A stretch of 64,000 nucleotides of DNA from Trinickia mobilis (GCF_017315705.1 NZ_JAFLRF010000030.1:1-64000), one strand, 5' to 3'. Numbered from the stretch's first letter, positions 54,437-63,942 are shown. The notes: generated from the letters alone by a model not told the origin. A program made the numbers and translations.

Positions 54437-54574
54437 ATGATTATGCTAGCTAGGGCAGAGAAGTCGGGCAGACGCAGCGCGCCGATCATGGCAGGTCGAT
54501 TACGCGCCCCCGTCGTGATCGTGATCCTCGCGGTGCTTGCGGCATTGGCAGTATTCCTCAGGCACTACAAGTGA
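54437..54574 (+). CDS. Possible small single-pass membrane peptide
   Basis: A 45-codon frame MIMLARAEKSGRRS... ends RAPVVIVILAVLAALAVFLR, then HYK: a basic N-terminus followed by one clear transmembrane helix. No good ribosome binding site is visible. It could be a toxin-like or regulatory membrane peptide, or the end of a lost gene. Confidence 0.25.
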   Translation: MIMLARAEKSGRRSAPIMAGRLRAPVVIVILAVLAALAVFLRHYK

Positions 54575-54737
54575 CGCCAGCAGGCCTGCGGTGTGCGGGT
54601 GCTGCACGGGGCGGTACTTAAACAACGTGCCGATTCCGCGCACACCGCGACTCCGTGCGCTCCGCGTATTTCCATGACATCCGCGCAAGCACGGCGCCAG
54701 AATGGTTCTTCGTCCACCTGTCAGCATAGGAGGATGT

Positions 54738-55196
54738 ATGCGCATACTGGTCATCGGAGCGACAGGACTCCTCGGAAAGGAAATCGTCGGCCTACTTTCG
54801 GCGGATCACGACGTGATTGGTGCGAGCCGCAAAGGGTCGGCTATTGCCGTTGATATCTCTGACAAGAAGTCGATCGTCGCGATGTACAGGCAGGCGGCGC
54901 CGTTGGATGCAGTGGTTTGCGTTGCCGGCATCGCAAGATTCGTGCCGCTCGATACGCTCGCCGACGGCGACTTCGCGTTCAGCATCGCGAACAAGCTAAT
55001 GGGGCAGGTGAATCTGGTGCGCTGCGGCGTGGCGAACGTCACGCGGGGCGGCTCGAGCACGTTGACGAGCGCGCTGGTGGACAGCAACCCGCGCGGCTCC
55101 CGTGCCGGCAATAACCGCCGTGCTCTCAATTACCGGCACTTCATCAAGGGCCTCGAGCGCAATTGCCTGGACGCAGATGTTTCGGCCCAGGCCTAA
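54738..55196 (+). pseudogene. SDR of the short (about 200-residue) type, degraded C-terminus
   Basis: The start is well preserved (AGGAGG before the ATG; MRILVIGATGLLGKEIVGLL, VDISDKKSIVAMYRQ, DAVVCVAGIARFVPL, NKLMGQVNLVRCGV, GGSSTLTSAL). After about residue 115 the frame becomes low in family character (NNRRALNYRHFIKGLERNCL) and ends at 152, about 45 residues short. The catalytic region seems lost. Confidence 0.65.
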
Positions 55197-55232
55197 ACCT
55201 TCAATTGAGAAGAGGATGGGGAACGGGCGACT

Positions 55233-55538
55233 TTAACCGCCGAACAGATGGGTGGCGTGAGTGACCGCGGCACCTGCACGCATCGCCGCGGCCACCAGGG
55301 CAGTCTCGGCCAGCTGTGCGTCGGTGGCGCCGGCATCGCGCGCGGCCTTGGTGTGCAATTCGAGGCAGTACGGACATTGTGTCGTCAGCGCCACGGCCAG
55401 GGCCATCAATTGCTTCTGCTGTACGGTCAACGCGCCCTCGGTGAAGGCCGCCTTATCGAACGCCCGAAAGCTTTTCATGGCCTCCGGTGCATTTTCATCG
55501 AGCTTCTTCAGGCGATTGAGATTCTTCATGTCAAACAT
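55233..55538 (-). CDS. AhpD/carboxymuconolactone-decarboxylase-family protein
   Basis: The 101-residue protein has the CxxC-x3-H signature CPYCLELHTKAARDAGATDA of the AhpD-like family (peroxidase adaptor or decarboxylase fold, usually hexameric). The two cysteines and the histidine suggest a thiol-dependent peroxide or electrophile defence role. AGGAGAATTCC precedes the ATG. It stands alone. The ~300 bp to its right hold no gene I can support. Confidence 0.82.
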   Translation of the reverse strand: MFDMKNLNRLKKLDENAPEAMKSFRAFDKAAFTEGALTVQQKQLMALAVALTTQCPYCLELHTKAARDAGATDAQLAETALVAAAMRAGAAVTHATHLFGG

Positions 55539-55846
55539 GGAATTCTCCTAAAAAAACAATGAAACTACGAACCCATGATATTTGTGGTCGAGTTCCATTT
55601 TGTCCTGGTTTGGTTCTAAATGATCCAAACCAGAAGCGCCGCCTCCCAGGGGCATCTTACGCTTGATCATCTGCTTGCTGCACTCGTCGTCGGCGTAACC
55701 GACTTCACCATCTGTGACGTGCGCGCCGGATGGCGCGTGAGTTTCGATGCGTGCACAATCGACGCAACGCAACAGTGCTGCGGCCAGTTTCGGTCACTTA
55801 TCGTCCGCGGGCGAGCGGCCGCTTTCGACCTTGTGTGAGACGTAGC

Positions 55847-56494
55847 TCAATAGATGCCTCCCAGCTTCAATGCATCTATGGTCATGTTTGCGCCGAGGGC
55901 AACCAGAATAACTCCCATAGTCAAGCGTTGAGCCTGTAGGAGTCCCGGGCGACTGGAGAGGAACGTCGCCATGCTGCCGGAGCAGACCGCCACGAAGCCA
56001 TTGACCGATGCGAACGCGACAATCAGCGACGAACCGAGCACAAGCGTTTGCCTGAGAACGCTGCCGTCCTGATAGTTGATGAACTGTGGCAGGAGTGACA
56101 AAAAGATCATCGCGAGCTTGGGATTCAACAGACTAGTCGTCGCGCCCATCGCGAAGAGCCGGCGAGGCTGTTCGCGAGGCAGATCGTGAACCTCCAGGGG
56201 AGAACGGCCACCAGGCTTCACAGCCTGCCACGCCAGATAGAACAGATACACAGCGCCCCCCGCACCCAAAACGCTGCCTGCATAAGGCACGCTAAGGAAA
56301 AACGCCGTGATGCCGAACGCTGCCCCAAACATATAGAAGAGGTATCCGAGTATAACGCCCGCAAGCGATATCAGCCCGGCCGTGCGTCCTTGCGAAATCG
56401 AGCGCGACATCACGTAGACCATGTTTGGGCCCGGTGTCACAGCAAGCATTCCGCCGACCGCCAGAAATTCGTAAATCGATACCGTACCATGCAC
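55847..56494 (-). CDS. LysE/RhtB-family amino-acid or metabolite exporter
   Basis: The 215-residue membrane protein opens with FLAVGGMLAVTPGPNMVYVM, the LysE-family motif, and has GATTSLLNPKLAMIFLSLLP in the middle; six hydrophobic segments are visible. Family members export amino acids or homoserine lactones. It is divergent from the LysR gene at 56597, which is its likely regulator (ArgP/LysG-like arrangement). Confidence 0.87.
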   Translation of the reverse strand: MHGTVSIYEFLAVGGMLAVTPGPNMVYVMSRSISQGRTAGLISLAGVILGYLFYMFGAAFGITAFFLSVPYAGSVLGAGGAVYLFYLAWQAVKPGGRSPLEVHDLPREQPRRLFAMGATTSLLNPKLAMIFLSLLPQFINYQDGSVLRQTLVLGSSLIVAFASVNGFVAVCSGSMATFLSSRPGLLQAQRLTMGVILVALGANMTIDALKLGGIY

Positions 56495-56596
56495 TTTCGC
56501 GGGCTCCCCAAGCGGTCGTCGATCGTAGTATCGGTTTGATGCATACTCTAGTAAAACGAATTAAACTGAATTTATTGCTCAGAATTTCTGACTAAA

Positions 56597-57445
56597 ATGA
56601 AGAAGCTCGATCTGGACGTGCTTGAAATGTTGGTGGCGGTTGCCGATACGGGATCGTTTGTTCGAGGTGCGGAGTCCGTGCATCGCTCGCCGTCGGCAGT
56701 GAGCATGCAGATCAAGGCGCTTGAAGAAGCGCTGGGAAAACCGCTTTTCGTGCGAAGCACCCGTAACGTAGCGATTACCACAGAAGGCAAGACTCTTCTG
56801 GACTATGGCCGTCGAATGCTTGCAATGCGGGAGGAAGCATGGGCGTCGGTAGTTCGCCCCGAGATGAAGGGCCGCGTCACCATCGGGGTTCCTGACGACT
56901 ACGCCTCATCGTTGTTGCCACAGGTTCTGGGAAAGTTCGCGGTTGCTCATCCGCGTGTCGAAATTCGGGTAATCGGCCTGCCTAGCAGTGCGCTCGCTCC
57001 ATTGCTCAAAGACAACACGCTGGACCTGGCCTGCATCACGAAAACGAGGGGTGTTGCGGGCGAATTCATCCGGTTCGAGCCGATGGTGTGGGCCGGGTCG
57101 CCCGCAAGAAAAGTGTGGAAAGAGCGCCCGCTTCCAATCGCCGTTTTTGCACATGGCAGTACTGCACGTGCCTATGCCATCAGCGCGCTTCAGCGGGAAA
57201 ATATCAAATATCGGATGTCCTACGAAAGCCCGAGTCTGTTGGGCCTTATCAGCATGGTCGAAGCAGGGCTCGCGATAGCACCCCTCGCAAGATGCAGCGT
57301 ACCGGGACACCTTGTTCAGCTATCGCAGAACGAAGGGTTGCCGCTACTGGATGAACTCGAAGTCGTCCTTGCCCGCAGTGCCCGGTCCGGCCGACCGCCC
57401 TGTGATTTTCTCGCTGAACAGATTCTGGTTGAAATGAGGGTTTGA
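56597..57445 (+). CDS. LysR-family regulator divergent from the LysE exporter
   Basis: The 282-residue protein begins LDLDVLEMLVAVADTGSFVR with PSAVSMQIKALEEALGKPLF as recognition helix, followed by an effector domain (GRVTIGVPDDYASSLLPQVL). The 102-bp gap to lysE contains GAATTAAACTGAATTT-like AT-rich sequence where it may bind. It probably activates export when an amino acid accumulates. Confidence 0.87.
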   Translation: MKKLDLDVLEMLVAVADTGSFVRGAESVHRSPSAVSMQIKALEEALGKPLFVRSTRNVAITTEGKTLLDYGRRMLAMREEAWASVVRPEMKGRVTIGVPDDYASSLLPQVLGKFAVAHPRVEIRVIGLPSSALAPLLKDNTLDLACITKTRGVAGEFIRFEPMVWAGSPARKVWKERPLPIAVFAHGSTARAYAISALQRENIKYRMSYESPSLLGLISMVEAGLAIAPLARCSVPGHLVQLSQNEGLPLLDELEVVLARSARSGRPPCDFLAEQILVEMRV

Positions 57446-57700
57446 GCCGGTCGCTCAATGGCCGACCATCACCTGACGGACGGTCGTTTAGAGCGTCCGA
57501 CTGCCTCTTGTGGGTCGAACTGAGCCGAACGCGTCAGGCAGAGTTCCGGACATCGGCAAATATGGCAATTGCGCCGTTCGAATGTCTCATCCGCAACCGG
57601 GAAGCCGACTTTCGCTGCACTCCATCGATCGTCGGGTATGAAATTGTGTCCGGGACTGAGGCGGTCGAGCGCATCCACTTGGCTCGAGGCCTGCAGGACG
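57446..57700. other. Gap between two LysR genes
   Basis: About 255 bp with no gene I can support. The stretch CGGACGGTCGTTTAGAGCGTCCG near 57477-57499 could form a hairpin that ends transcription of the LysR gene on its left. Confidence 0.3.
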
Positions 57701-58687
57701 TCAAGTGCGCGACATTCTTCCGCGCGTCACAATACTCTTATTGCGCTTCGCATCGGATTTACTTCGATGCCCTATCAGATTTTGCAGGCGTTCCAGAGCC
57801 CCATCCTGCATGGCCGAAATGCGGCCGAATTCGTCGGCGATGAAATCCATGAACACGATTGCCCGGCGTGGCACTAGTCGCTTGGCAGAGTAGATGACGT
57901 TAATCGGGGAAGACGCCACAACATAATCTTCCAGAACGAGCTGCAACTGGTGTTTGGACAGGGCGTCTTCGAACAGCCAAAGCGGTCCGTAACCAATCCC
58001 GAGACCACCTGCGGCGGCACTGAAGATGCCGTCAGTTGTATTGACGCGGAAGCGGCCGTTTACTGCGACCTCACCGTCGCGGAATGGCCAATGATCTCCC
58101 TCTGCGGAGAGCATGTAGGTGACGCAGTTATGATTTTCCAGTTCTTTCGGATGATGTGGTATGCCGTTCCGAGCGAGATAATCCGGGCTCGCAACACAGA
58201 CCCGCTCCGATACCCCGATTGTTCTCGCTCTCAATGAACTATCGGCGAGATGGCCGATTCGGATTGCCAAGTCCAGACCTTCTTCGACGAGGTCAACGTA
58301 ACGGTCGCTGATCTGAAGATCTACTTCCAGTTCGGGATAGCGTTCCAACAGTGCCTGGACGCATGGCAGCAAGTGGACACGTCCAAGAGACGTAGGGCAT
58401 GCCAATCGCAGTAACCCTTTGGGCTTGTCTATTCCTCTTGCGTTGCACTCGGCCCCGGCTACCGCGTCGAGTATGTCTCTCACCTCACCGTAGTAACGCG
58501 CTCCCTCTGGAGTCAAGGTCAGTTTCCGCGTGGAACGATGCAAAAGCCGGGTGCCCAGGTGCTCCTCTAACACGGCAACGTACCGGCTCACACTCGGTTG
58601 CGAGGTGCGAAGTTCGCGTGCCACCGCCGAAAAGCTGCCGGTTTCCACGACACGTGCGAAGCAGTTCATTAACAGAAATCGATCCAT
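57701..58687 (-). CDS. LysR-family regulator (CrgA/DsdC-like group)
   Basis: The 328-residue protein has FLLMNCFARVVETGSFSAVA, then TSQPSVSRYVAVLEEHLGTR and RSTRKLTLTPEGARYYGEVR. This is the pattern of the large LysR subgroup often found divergent from SDR or NAD(P)H reductase genes. It faces away from the SDR at 58863 and is its likely regulator. The C-terminal ~25 residues are a basic tail (RSKSDAKRNKS) beyond the usual length. Confidence 0.87.
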   Translation of the reverse strand: MDRFLLMNCFARVVETGSFSAVARELRTSQPSVSRYVAVLEEHLGTRLLHRSTRKLTLTPEGARYYGEVRDILDAVAGAECNARGIDKPKGLLRLACPTSLGRVHLLPCVQALLERYPELEVDLQISDRYVDLVEEGLDLAIRIGHLADSSLRARTIGVSERVCVASPDYLARNGIPHHPKELENHNCVTYMLSAEGDHWPFRDGEVAVNGRFRVNTTDGIFSAAAGGLGIGYGPLWLFEDALSKHQLQLVLEDYVVASSPINVIYSAKRLVPRRAIVFMDFIADEFGRISAMQDGALERLQNLIGHRSKSDAKRNKSIVTRGRMSRT

Positions 58688-58862
58688 CGCCTTGCCCCAG
58701 TCAGTCGATTCATACCGCCACTGTATGGATCATATGCGTTCTCGCGTCCTTATCAAGTTCCGGCGATTGGAGAACACTGCGCATGTCGCAGCGCAAGCGA
58801 CGGTCGGCTGTTCGCCCCTGTGGCGGACGAGCTTTTTGCCAAGACTCACTGGAGAAAGCACT

Positions 58863-59612
58863 ATGGGTAAGCTGCAGGGCAAAGTTGCGGTCATCACCGG
58901 CGGTAGCAGTGGCATTGGCCTTGCTGCCGCCAAACTGTTCGTGGAGGAAGGCGCTTACGTCTTCATCACTGGCCGCCGCGAGGCAGAGTTGGACAAGGCT
59001 AAGGCGGCCATCGGTCGGAACGTCTCGACAATACAAGGCGATGTCTCGAAACTCGAAGACCTCGATCGGCTCTTCGCGCAGGTGAAAACGGAGAAGGGCG
59101 GCCTCGACGTGCTTGTCGTCAGCGCCGGCTTCGTGGAAATGGCGCCAATGGCAGCAGTGACCCCGGAGCATTTCGACAAGACTTTCGCCACCAACGCGCG
59201 CGGCGCCTTCTTCACCGTACAAAAAGCTTCTCCGCTGATGCACGACGGCGGTGCGATCGTGCTGGTGTCCTCAGGCGTGCATCTGAAAGGCATCCCGTTC
59301 TATCAAACCTACGGCGCTACCAAGGCGGCGCTGCGTTTCTGGGCCAGAAGCATGGCGGCGGAGCTGAAGGATCGCGGCATTCGCGTGAACACGCTGTCGC
59401 CCGGCGCGACCGACACGCCGATCATCGACGGCCAGTTCAAGACCAAGGAAGAGGCCGACGCCCGCAAGGAGATGTTTAAGCAAATGACGCCACTAGGTCG
59501 AATCGGCCGGCCCGAAGAAATGGCTAAGGCCATCCTGTTCCTCGGCTCCGAGGACAGGAGCTACACAACGGGTGCCGATCTTGTCGCCGACGGCGGCTTA
59601 ACCCAGATTTGA
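58863..59612 (+). CDS. Short-chain dehydrogenase/reductase
   Basis: The 249-residue SDR has GGSSGIGLAAAKLF at the cofactor site, VVSAGF in the NAG position, a serine at LVSSGV, catalytic YGATKAAL and RVNTLSPGATDTP. It ends GADLVADGGLTQI. GGAGAAAG precedes the ATG. It is divergent from the LysR gene at 57701, a frequent pairing for inducible quinone or aldehyde reductases. Confidence 0.88.
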   Translation: MGKLQGKVAVITGGSSGIGLAAAKLFVEEGAYVFITGRREAELDKAKAAIGRNVSTIQGDVSKLEDLDRLFAQVKTEKGGLDVLVVSAGFVEMAPMAAVTPEHFDKTFATNARGAFFTVQKASPLMHDGGAIVLVSSGVHLKGIPFYQTYGATKAALRFWARSMAAELKDRGIRVNTLSPGATDTPIIDGQFKTKEEADARKEMFKQMTPLGRIGRPEEMAKAILFLGSEDRSYTTGADLVADGGLTQI

Positions 59613-59818
59613 AACTCGGGACTGGCGCGCATGTGATGTGACGAGGAGTTTCCACAGCGGGTGCTGCGGCCGTGATTTTGGCCGCGGTTGCCGCTGTATA
59701 GCGGCTGCTGAGGTAAGACGAAGTGGAGTCAATCCAGGAAACGGCGCACAGGTTACCCGCGGAAGATCGAATAGGCAAAGTCTGGGGATTGCCGATTGAG
59801 CAAGCCGTGTACGGCGCG

Positions 59819-60050
59819 CTAAAGGACTAATTGGAACGTTTCAGCATACCGCATGCAACGTCGACTGAGTGAAAAAAAGAGCTTCGGCTTGTGGTTCTTG
59901 AGATGTTCCTCGAGCGCCACAAGATTCGGGCCATCGGTTTCCCGTGGCACGCCGGCGATATGGGCTCCGCTCAACTTCAACTTGCCGAATCCGCGGATGT
60001 CCAGTGAGCGTCGAATGAGTGTTTGCAGCGCCGCGGACTCGACGACGTGA
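59819..60050 (-). pseudogene. Fragment of a PLP-dependent (MocR-type) aminotransferase
   Basis: The - strand reads HVVESAALQTLIRRSLDIRG, AHIAGVPRETDGPNLVALEE, HLKNHKPKLFFSLS. The second and third blocks match the large-domain segment of class I/II aminotransferases fused to GntR regulators, just before their NPTG motif. Neither end is present and the frame has stops on both sides, so only this piece remains. Confidence 0.45.
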
Positions 60051-60161
60051 TCCCGCCGGAACACCAATTTAGTATCCGAAGAATTCCCCGCCGCGGATAT
60101 CGATCAGGATTGCAGATGATATTGACGTGACGCTTCATGGTGCTCGTACCGGTGCTGATCG

Positions 60162-61026
60162 TCAGCCGTAGTGCCGCAGGTTGATCATCGCGTAAGCGAT
60201 GGTCTTGAATGCATAGTGAACCGGGCTCAGACGCTCGAAGCGAAGCAGCAGGCGGCGGAACTTGTCCTCCCAGAAAGACCCGCTCGATGGTTCTGAAGCG
60301 CTCCTCGAAAATGGCTGGATCAAAGCGCTGTTTGCAGCCCCGCTTCGGCGCTTTACGTCCACGGGGATTTTCGGGAATCATGTCCCGGTTGAAAATCGCC
60401 TTGCGGTTGGCCCGGCAGTCGTAGACGCCGTCCAGGCTGACCGTTGAGCCTTGCAGGTCCATGCCAATGGCGCGGGCCATGTGGTTCAGTCTGGGCAGCG
60501 CGTCACGCAGCAGCGGCGATTCGTTGCGGTTACCCGGGGCAGAAACGAATGGCGCGATCACGTTGCAGCGGCGATCGCAGAAGGCGACCACCTTGTCGCC
60601 CTTGAGGTGCTTGTGTGCGCTGTACCCCAGGTTGTCGCCGCCCTTCTTCGCGGCAGTAGTCGTGCCGTCGCCGTGAATGACCGTGAGGTCGAGCAGCCCG
60701 CCCGGGTGAAGCTTGCACACCGAGCCGGCAAATATCCTGTCGATGCAGCCATCGGCCTGCCACCGCCGCAGTGCCCGATAGATGCGCGTGTAGTGGATTA
60801 CAGGACGACCTTCGTCATTCCTTTCGATCGGCAGCGCCTTCCACTGACAGCCCATGTACAGCAGCTGAAGGATGTAGTTGAAGATCTTGTGCAACCAGAG
60901 CGTCGGTGCCGGACCGCGCCGATCCGTGCTCAGATGCGGCAAGACAAATTGCTCGAACTGCTCAACGCTCAAATTCGTTGGAATCGCTTGCCCGCTTCGA
61001 CTTCCAGTCATCCGTAACATCCGCAA
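60162..61026 (-). mobile_element. IS5-family transposase, frameshifted near the end
   Basis: The frame from 61026 encodes a DDE transposase: LSVEQFEQFVLPHLSTDRRG, VIHGDGTTTAAKKGGDNLGY (first Asp), VSLDGVYDCRANRKAIFNRD (second Asp) and FEERFRTIERVF (Glu). At about 60275 a one-base insertion shifts the frame; the other frame continues WEDKFRRLLLRFERLSPVHY and ends AYAMINLRHYG at 60162. It is probably inactive. It lies against a broken DUF1016 gene at 61065. I could not define its terminal inverted repeats. Confidence 0.75.
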
Positions 61027-61065
61027 ATCCGGACTTTAACCGATCCGGCCGCGCAGACCCCCAAA

Positions 61066-61201
61066 CCCAGATCTCTCGGTAGGTCGCCGTCATCAACGCC
61101 TTGACGCCGCGGGCGGCCGCCGCCCGCGTGGATTCCACCACGTCCGCGATTTCACGGTGCAGACCCACATAGGCGGCCTGCGCAATGTCGCGCTTCGTCA
61201 C
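61066..61201 (-). pseudogene. DUF1016 (YhcG-type nuclease) N-terminal remnant
   Basis: Starting from GTG 61201 the frame reads [40 protein letters not shown] and REI, the first helices of DUF1016/PDDEXK proteins, and then leaves the family at the IS5 boundary. Its GTG overlaps the HU stop (GTGA), so it was once the second gene of an HU-DUF1016 operon. Confidence 0.6.
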
Positions 61202-61476
61202 GGTGCGTTCACCGCGTCCTTGAACGCCTTGCCCGCCGTGAACTTGACTGTCTTCGCTGCCGAAATCTGCATTTCGGCGCCGGTGGCCGGATTGCGGCCC
61301 GTACGTGCAGCGCGCTGCCCCCGCGAAAACGAACCGAAGCCGACCAGTTGCACGGTCTCGCCCTCGGCCACCGCGCGGGTGATGACGGCGAGCACGGCAT
61401 GGATCGTTTCGCCGGTGACGGCCTTGCTCTCGCCAATGTCCGCCGCGACCGCGTCGATGAGTTCCTGTTTATTCAT
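61198..61476 (-). CDS. HU/IHF-family DNA-binding protein
   Basis: The 92-residue protein is a complete [22 protein letters not shown], then [40 protein letters not shown] and [12 protein letters not shown]. The beta-arm with RNPATG intercalates into bent DNA. An accessory-replicon HU coupled to a DUF1016 gene is unusual compared with chromosomal hupB. The start is ATG 61476. Confidence 0.92.
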   Translation of the reverse strand: MNKQELIDAVAADIGESKAVTGETIHAVLAVITRAVAEGETVQLVGFGSFSRGQRAARTGRNPATGAEMQISAAKTVKFTAGKAFKDAVNAP

Positions 61477-61994
61477 GGGGCAATCGGGTTCAGTGACTGA
61501 AACCCGCACCCTACCGCATCGCAGGCCTGACAGGCAAACCCGCGGCAAACGTGCGAAGGCCGACGGCCGCACAACGCGCGCGCAGGCTATTCCTTCCCAC
61601 AGCATTCGAACTGACCCAGCACGGCACCTGGCCAAGCTGGCTCTGAAGTCCGAAGAACCGCTTTGCCCGAGCGGCAGATCCAAATGCATCTTTCCGCGAT
61701 TGTTTTATATAGGTTCGAACACTATTCAACCGCGATAAGTCGTATTGGTACTGTGGGATTTAATGTGCCCCTGGCCATTACGGTGTCGCGCGGTCACTAG
61801 CACCCGCCACATCGCCTCGGTCTGGCTGCGCTCCTGCGCGAGCGCCTTTTCCGCTACCCCGACGCGCCTTTCGTCAGTCGGCACCTAATGCGTCATCGTC
61901 GCGGCGCAGCGCGCGTCGGGCTGCATTCTCAGACGCCGCTCCATTACTGCAACCCGGTCGGCTGCGGCGGCGAACGCCGCGCGCTGCGCTTCCT
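61477..61994. other. Region with small open frames of uncertain reality
   Basis: No recognised gene. On the - strand a frame ends SLEEAQRAAFAAAADRVAVM ... ATMTH at 61885. A second begins GTG at 61884 right after that stop (VPTDERRVGVAEKALAQERS); both have an alanine/glutamate-rich helical character. They could be small plasmid-type genes downstream of the one at 61995. Confidence 0.3.
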
Positions 61995-62279
61995 CTAGCG
62001 AGGTCCCGGCGGGAACGCCTCCGCACGAGGCGCGACCGTCAGGGCATGGCCAAGCGGACTCTGCATTACGCGCGCCTTCGTCCAGACCGCAAAGGCAATG
62101 TGTTGGGCGATTTGGGCGCAGTCCGCTGGCGACAGGCCCGGATGCCGGTTCTGCAGGGTCAGCTTGATCACGGCAGGTGTCGCTCGATAGATGCGCCGCT
62201 CCCGGGCGCGCGCCGACAAAGGAAGCCAAATCAGAATGGCAGCCGGGCGTGGCGAGGTCGCAGATTGGGTGCTCTTCAT
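61995..62279 (-). CDS. Hypothetical protein, plasmid-like
   Basis: A 94-codon frame from ATG 62279 reads MKSTQSATSPRPAAILIWLP, later AVIKLTLQNRHPGLSPADCA and QIAQHIAFAVWTKARVMQSP. The regular helices and hydrophobic spacing look protein-like, and it is divergent from the gene at 62356 across a 14-bp palindrome. I do not recognise a family. Confidence 0.4.
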   Translation of the reverse strand: MKSTQSATSPRPAAILIWLPLSARARERRIYRATPAVIKLTLQNRHPGLSPADCAQIAQHIAFAVWTKARVMQSPLGHALTVAPRAEAFPPGPR

Positions 62280-62310
62280 TCGACGCCCGCCTTGAAAACG
62301 CCTCAATTAC

Positions 62311-62324
62311 TGTATATATATACA
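62311..62324. promoter_or_regulatory. Perfect AT-rich palindrome between two divergent small genes
   Basis: TGTATATATATACA is a 14-bp perfect palindrome, 31 bp before the gene at 62356 and 31 bp before the one ending at 62279. Its position midway between the two start codons suggests a shared operator. Confidence 0.5.
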
Positions 62325-62355
62325 TGGTGTGTTTTTATACAGCATCGGAGGCGAG

Positions 62356-62646
62356 ATGGAACATCTGGTCCGTGTACAGAACGAACGGGACCGACGCACG
62401 TTGGCGTGGCTGCGGGCGCAGGTCGGCGACATCGCCATTGCGGATGCGGTGCAGTGCTGCGCCGGCCCGTCGAAGCCGTACCTGTCGTCCGTTTGCCGCC
62501 AGCTCGGGGTGGCAGCGCCCCGGTTCAGTGCGCCGCACCGACTGGCGCCGAGCGCGGCCGCGGAGCAGTCGCTGGCCACGATCCGCCAGATCCTGGCTTC
62601 CCGGAATGCGGCTGGAGCCAACGCCTCGTTGGGGCCCCGCGGCTAA
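62356..62646 (+). CDS. Hypothetical protein, plasmid-like
   Basis: The 96-residue protein starts MEHLVRVQNERDRRTLAWLR, AQVGDIAIADAVQCCAGPSK and PYLSSVCRQLGV. The middle (VGDIAIADAV...KPYLSSVCRQLGV) has the spacing of a helix-turn-helix, so it may be a small DNA-binding protein acting on the palindrome upstream. GGAGGCGAG precedes the ATG. Family unknown. A GC-rich stem (GGCG-type arms) follows its stop. Confidence 0.55.
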   Translation: MEHLVRVQNERDRRTLAWLRAQVGDIAIADAVQCCAGPSKPYLSSVCRQLGVAAPRFSAPHRLAPSAAAEQSLATIRQILASRNAAGANASLGPRG

Positions 62647-62879
62647 AAAAGCGCCGCCACGCCCGGCGCAATGACTATGATGTATACGTGGTCCGTGTTA
62701 ACGGCACGTGACCGCAACACGGGGCAAAGGCGGGATTGGCCAAGAGGTTTCGCCGTCTGTCTTTGCTCCGCCACGACTGGGCTCGCGATGCGCGGGCCGT
62801 TTTTTTGCGCCCTTTTGTTAGGGTGCAACCGTATGCAATACCGATAATCGGTATTATCACCGTTGCGTTTAATACATTA

Positions 62880-63210
62880 AATGCCGCCGAGGGGTTCGTG
62901 CTGCGGGTGGTGCTGCGCCGCCTGCAATGCATGACCGAGCCGCTTGTGCTCGATCACCGCACCCTGGTCAATCTCAGACAGCCGGTCGTGCCGGCCGTAG
63001 GGCAGGGCAGCGGCATCGGCCCGAATCTCGATGTGGCCATCGGAATACTCGTAGACATCCACGTAATGGTGGATCAGCGCACGCATTTCCTCCGTCTTGT
63101 TAGATCAGCCGGTCGTCCTGCACGGTCAGCGTATTCGACACGCGGCGCGGCTGGCGCCACGTCAGGATCAGGTCGAGATCCAGCGGGAGGACGACTACCA
63201 TTGAACCGCC
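62880..63210 (-). mobile_element. ISNCY-family transposase remnant
   Basis: Two blocks in different frames match the C-terminal part of ISNCY (IS1202-type) transposases. These are DLDLILTWRQPRRVSNTLTV, QDDR (ending ~63105), then MRALIHHYVDVYEYSDGHIE, IRADAAALPYGRHDRLSEID and QGAVIEHKRLGHALQAAQ (63086-62880). About ten residues and a frame are lost between them, and the catalytic part is absent. Confidence 0.6.
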
Positions 63211-63857
63211 TGCCGTTGGTTTGCAGAATTTTGTTCCCAGCCAGCGACGGGCTGATCGGGCTTCGCGATGCGACCGGGAACAGAATTCCTTCAGAAAGTT
63301 GTTCCTCCGGCGATCGCTTGTGACGGTCTTGTAGTCGCGGCAACACCTCACGCCATATTGGACCCGCTATGGCGATGCTCCGCGGCCTCGTGGAATGGGG
63401 GAGCACGCGTCAAAGAACAGTCTCCTGCAGAACGCATTTACGCAAACCAACGCCAATGTCGGCGACCGACATAACGCAACTAACCGTCTAGCTTTCACCA
63501 AACCACCCTGGCGACTTCGTCGCTACTCTGCTCGCAGTAGCGTCTGGTCCCGGCTGCGGAAGCCAATGCTGTCGATTTCGCGATAGCCTGAGTCGGACTG
63601 AACGTTGAAGAATCACGGCAGGCGTCGACCTCGGCGCCGTGCGAGGGCTAAAGGATTTTGAGATTGCGGACCTTTCCGATTGTCGGTGAACGCGCCGCAA
63701 TGAGACCGGCGATGAACTCCGGAAGCAACGCACGAGGTACGTTGGCGGATACGTCGGTGATTATCTGGGATTCTGATTCTCCGATTCCCCTTACGCGTTT
63801 TATGACAGTACGTCCTTGATTTAATTAAATATTTCTCTTTTCGTGAAAACATAGGAT
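63211..63857. other. Region without a recognisable gene
   Basis: About 650 bp. Short arginine-rich open frames on both strands show no ribosome binding sites or family motifs. The GC content falls sharply after about 63780, where AT-rich DNA begins, suggesting a control region or a segment of different origin. Confidence 0.3.
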
Positions 63858-63893
63858 GGAGAATTGGAGAACTCTGTGGTTCTCCAAATCTCC
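63858..63893. repeat. Long stem-loop in AT-rich DNA
   Basis: GGAGAATTGGAGAAC and GTTCTCCAAATCTCC form a 15-bp stem with one mismatch and a 6-nt loop (TCTGTG). It stands ~30 bp before an 18-bp palindrome. No T-run follows, so a terminator is unlikely; an operator, replication-related site or mobile-element end is possible. Confidence 0.5.
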
Positions 63894-63924
63894 TTACTCC
63901 GCCGACAAATTCGCGAAATCTCCG

Positions 63925-63942
63925 TACCGCCTCGAGGCGGTA
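63925..63942. promoter_or_regulatory. 18-bp perfect palindrome near the window end
   Basis: TACCGCCTCGAGGCGGTA is fully symmetric. Together with the stem-loop at 63858 it marks a probable control region for a gene beyond the window. Confidence 0.45.
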
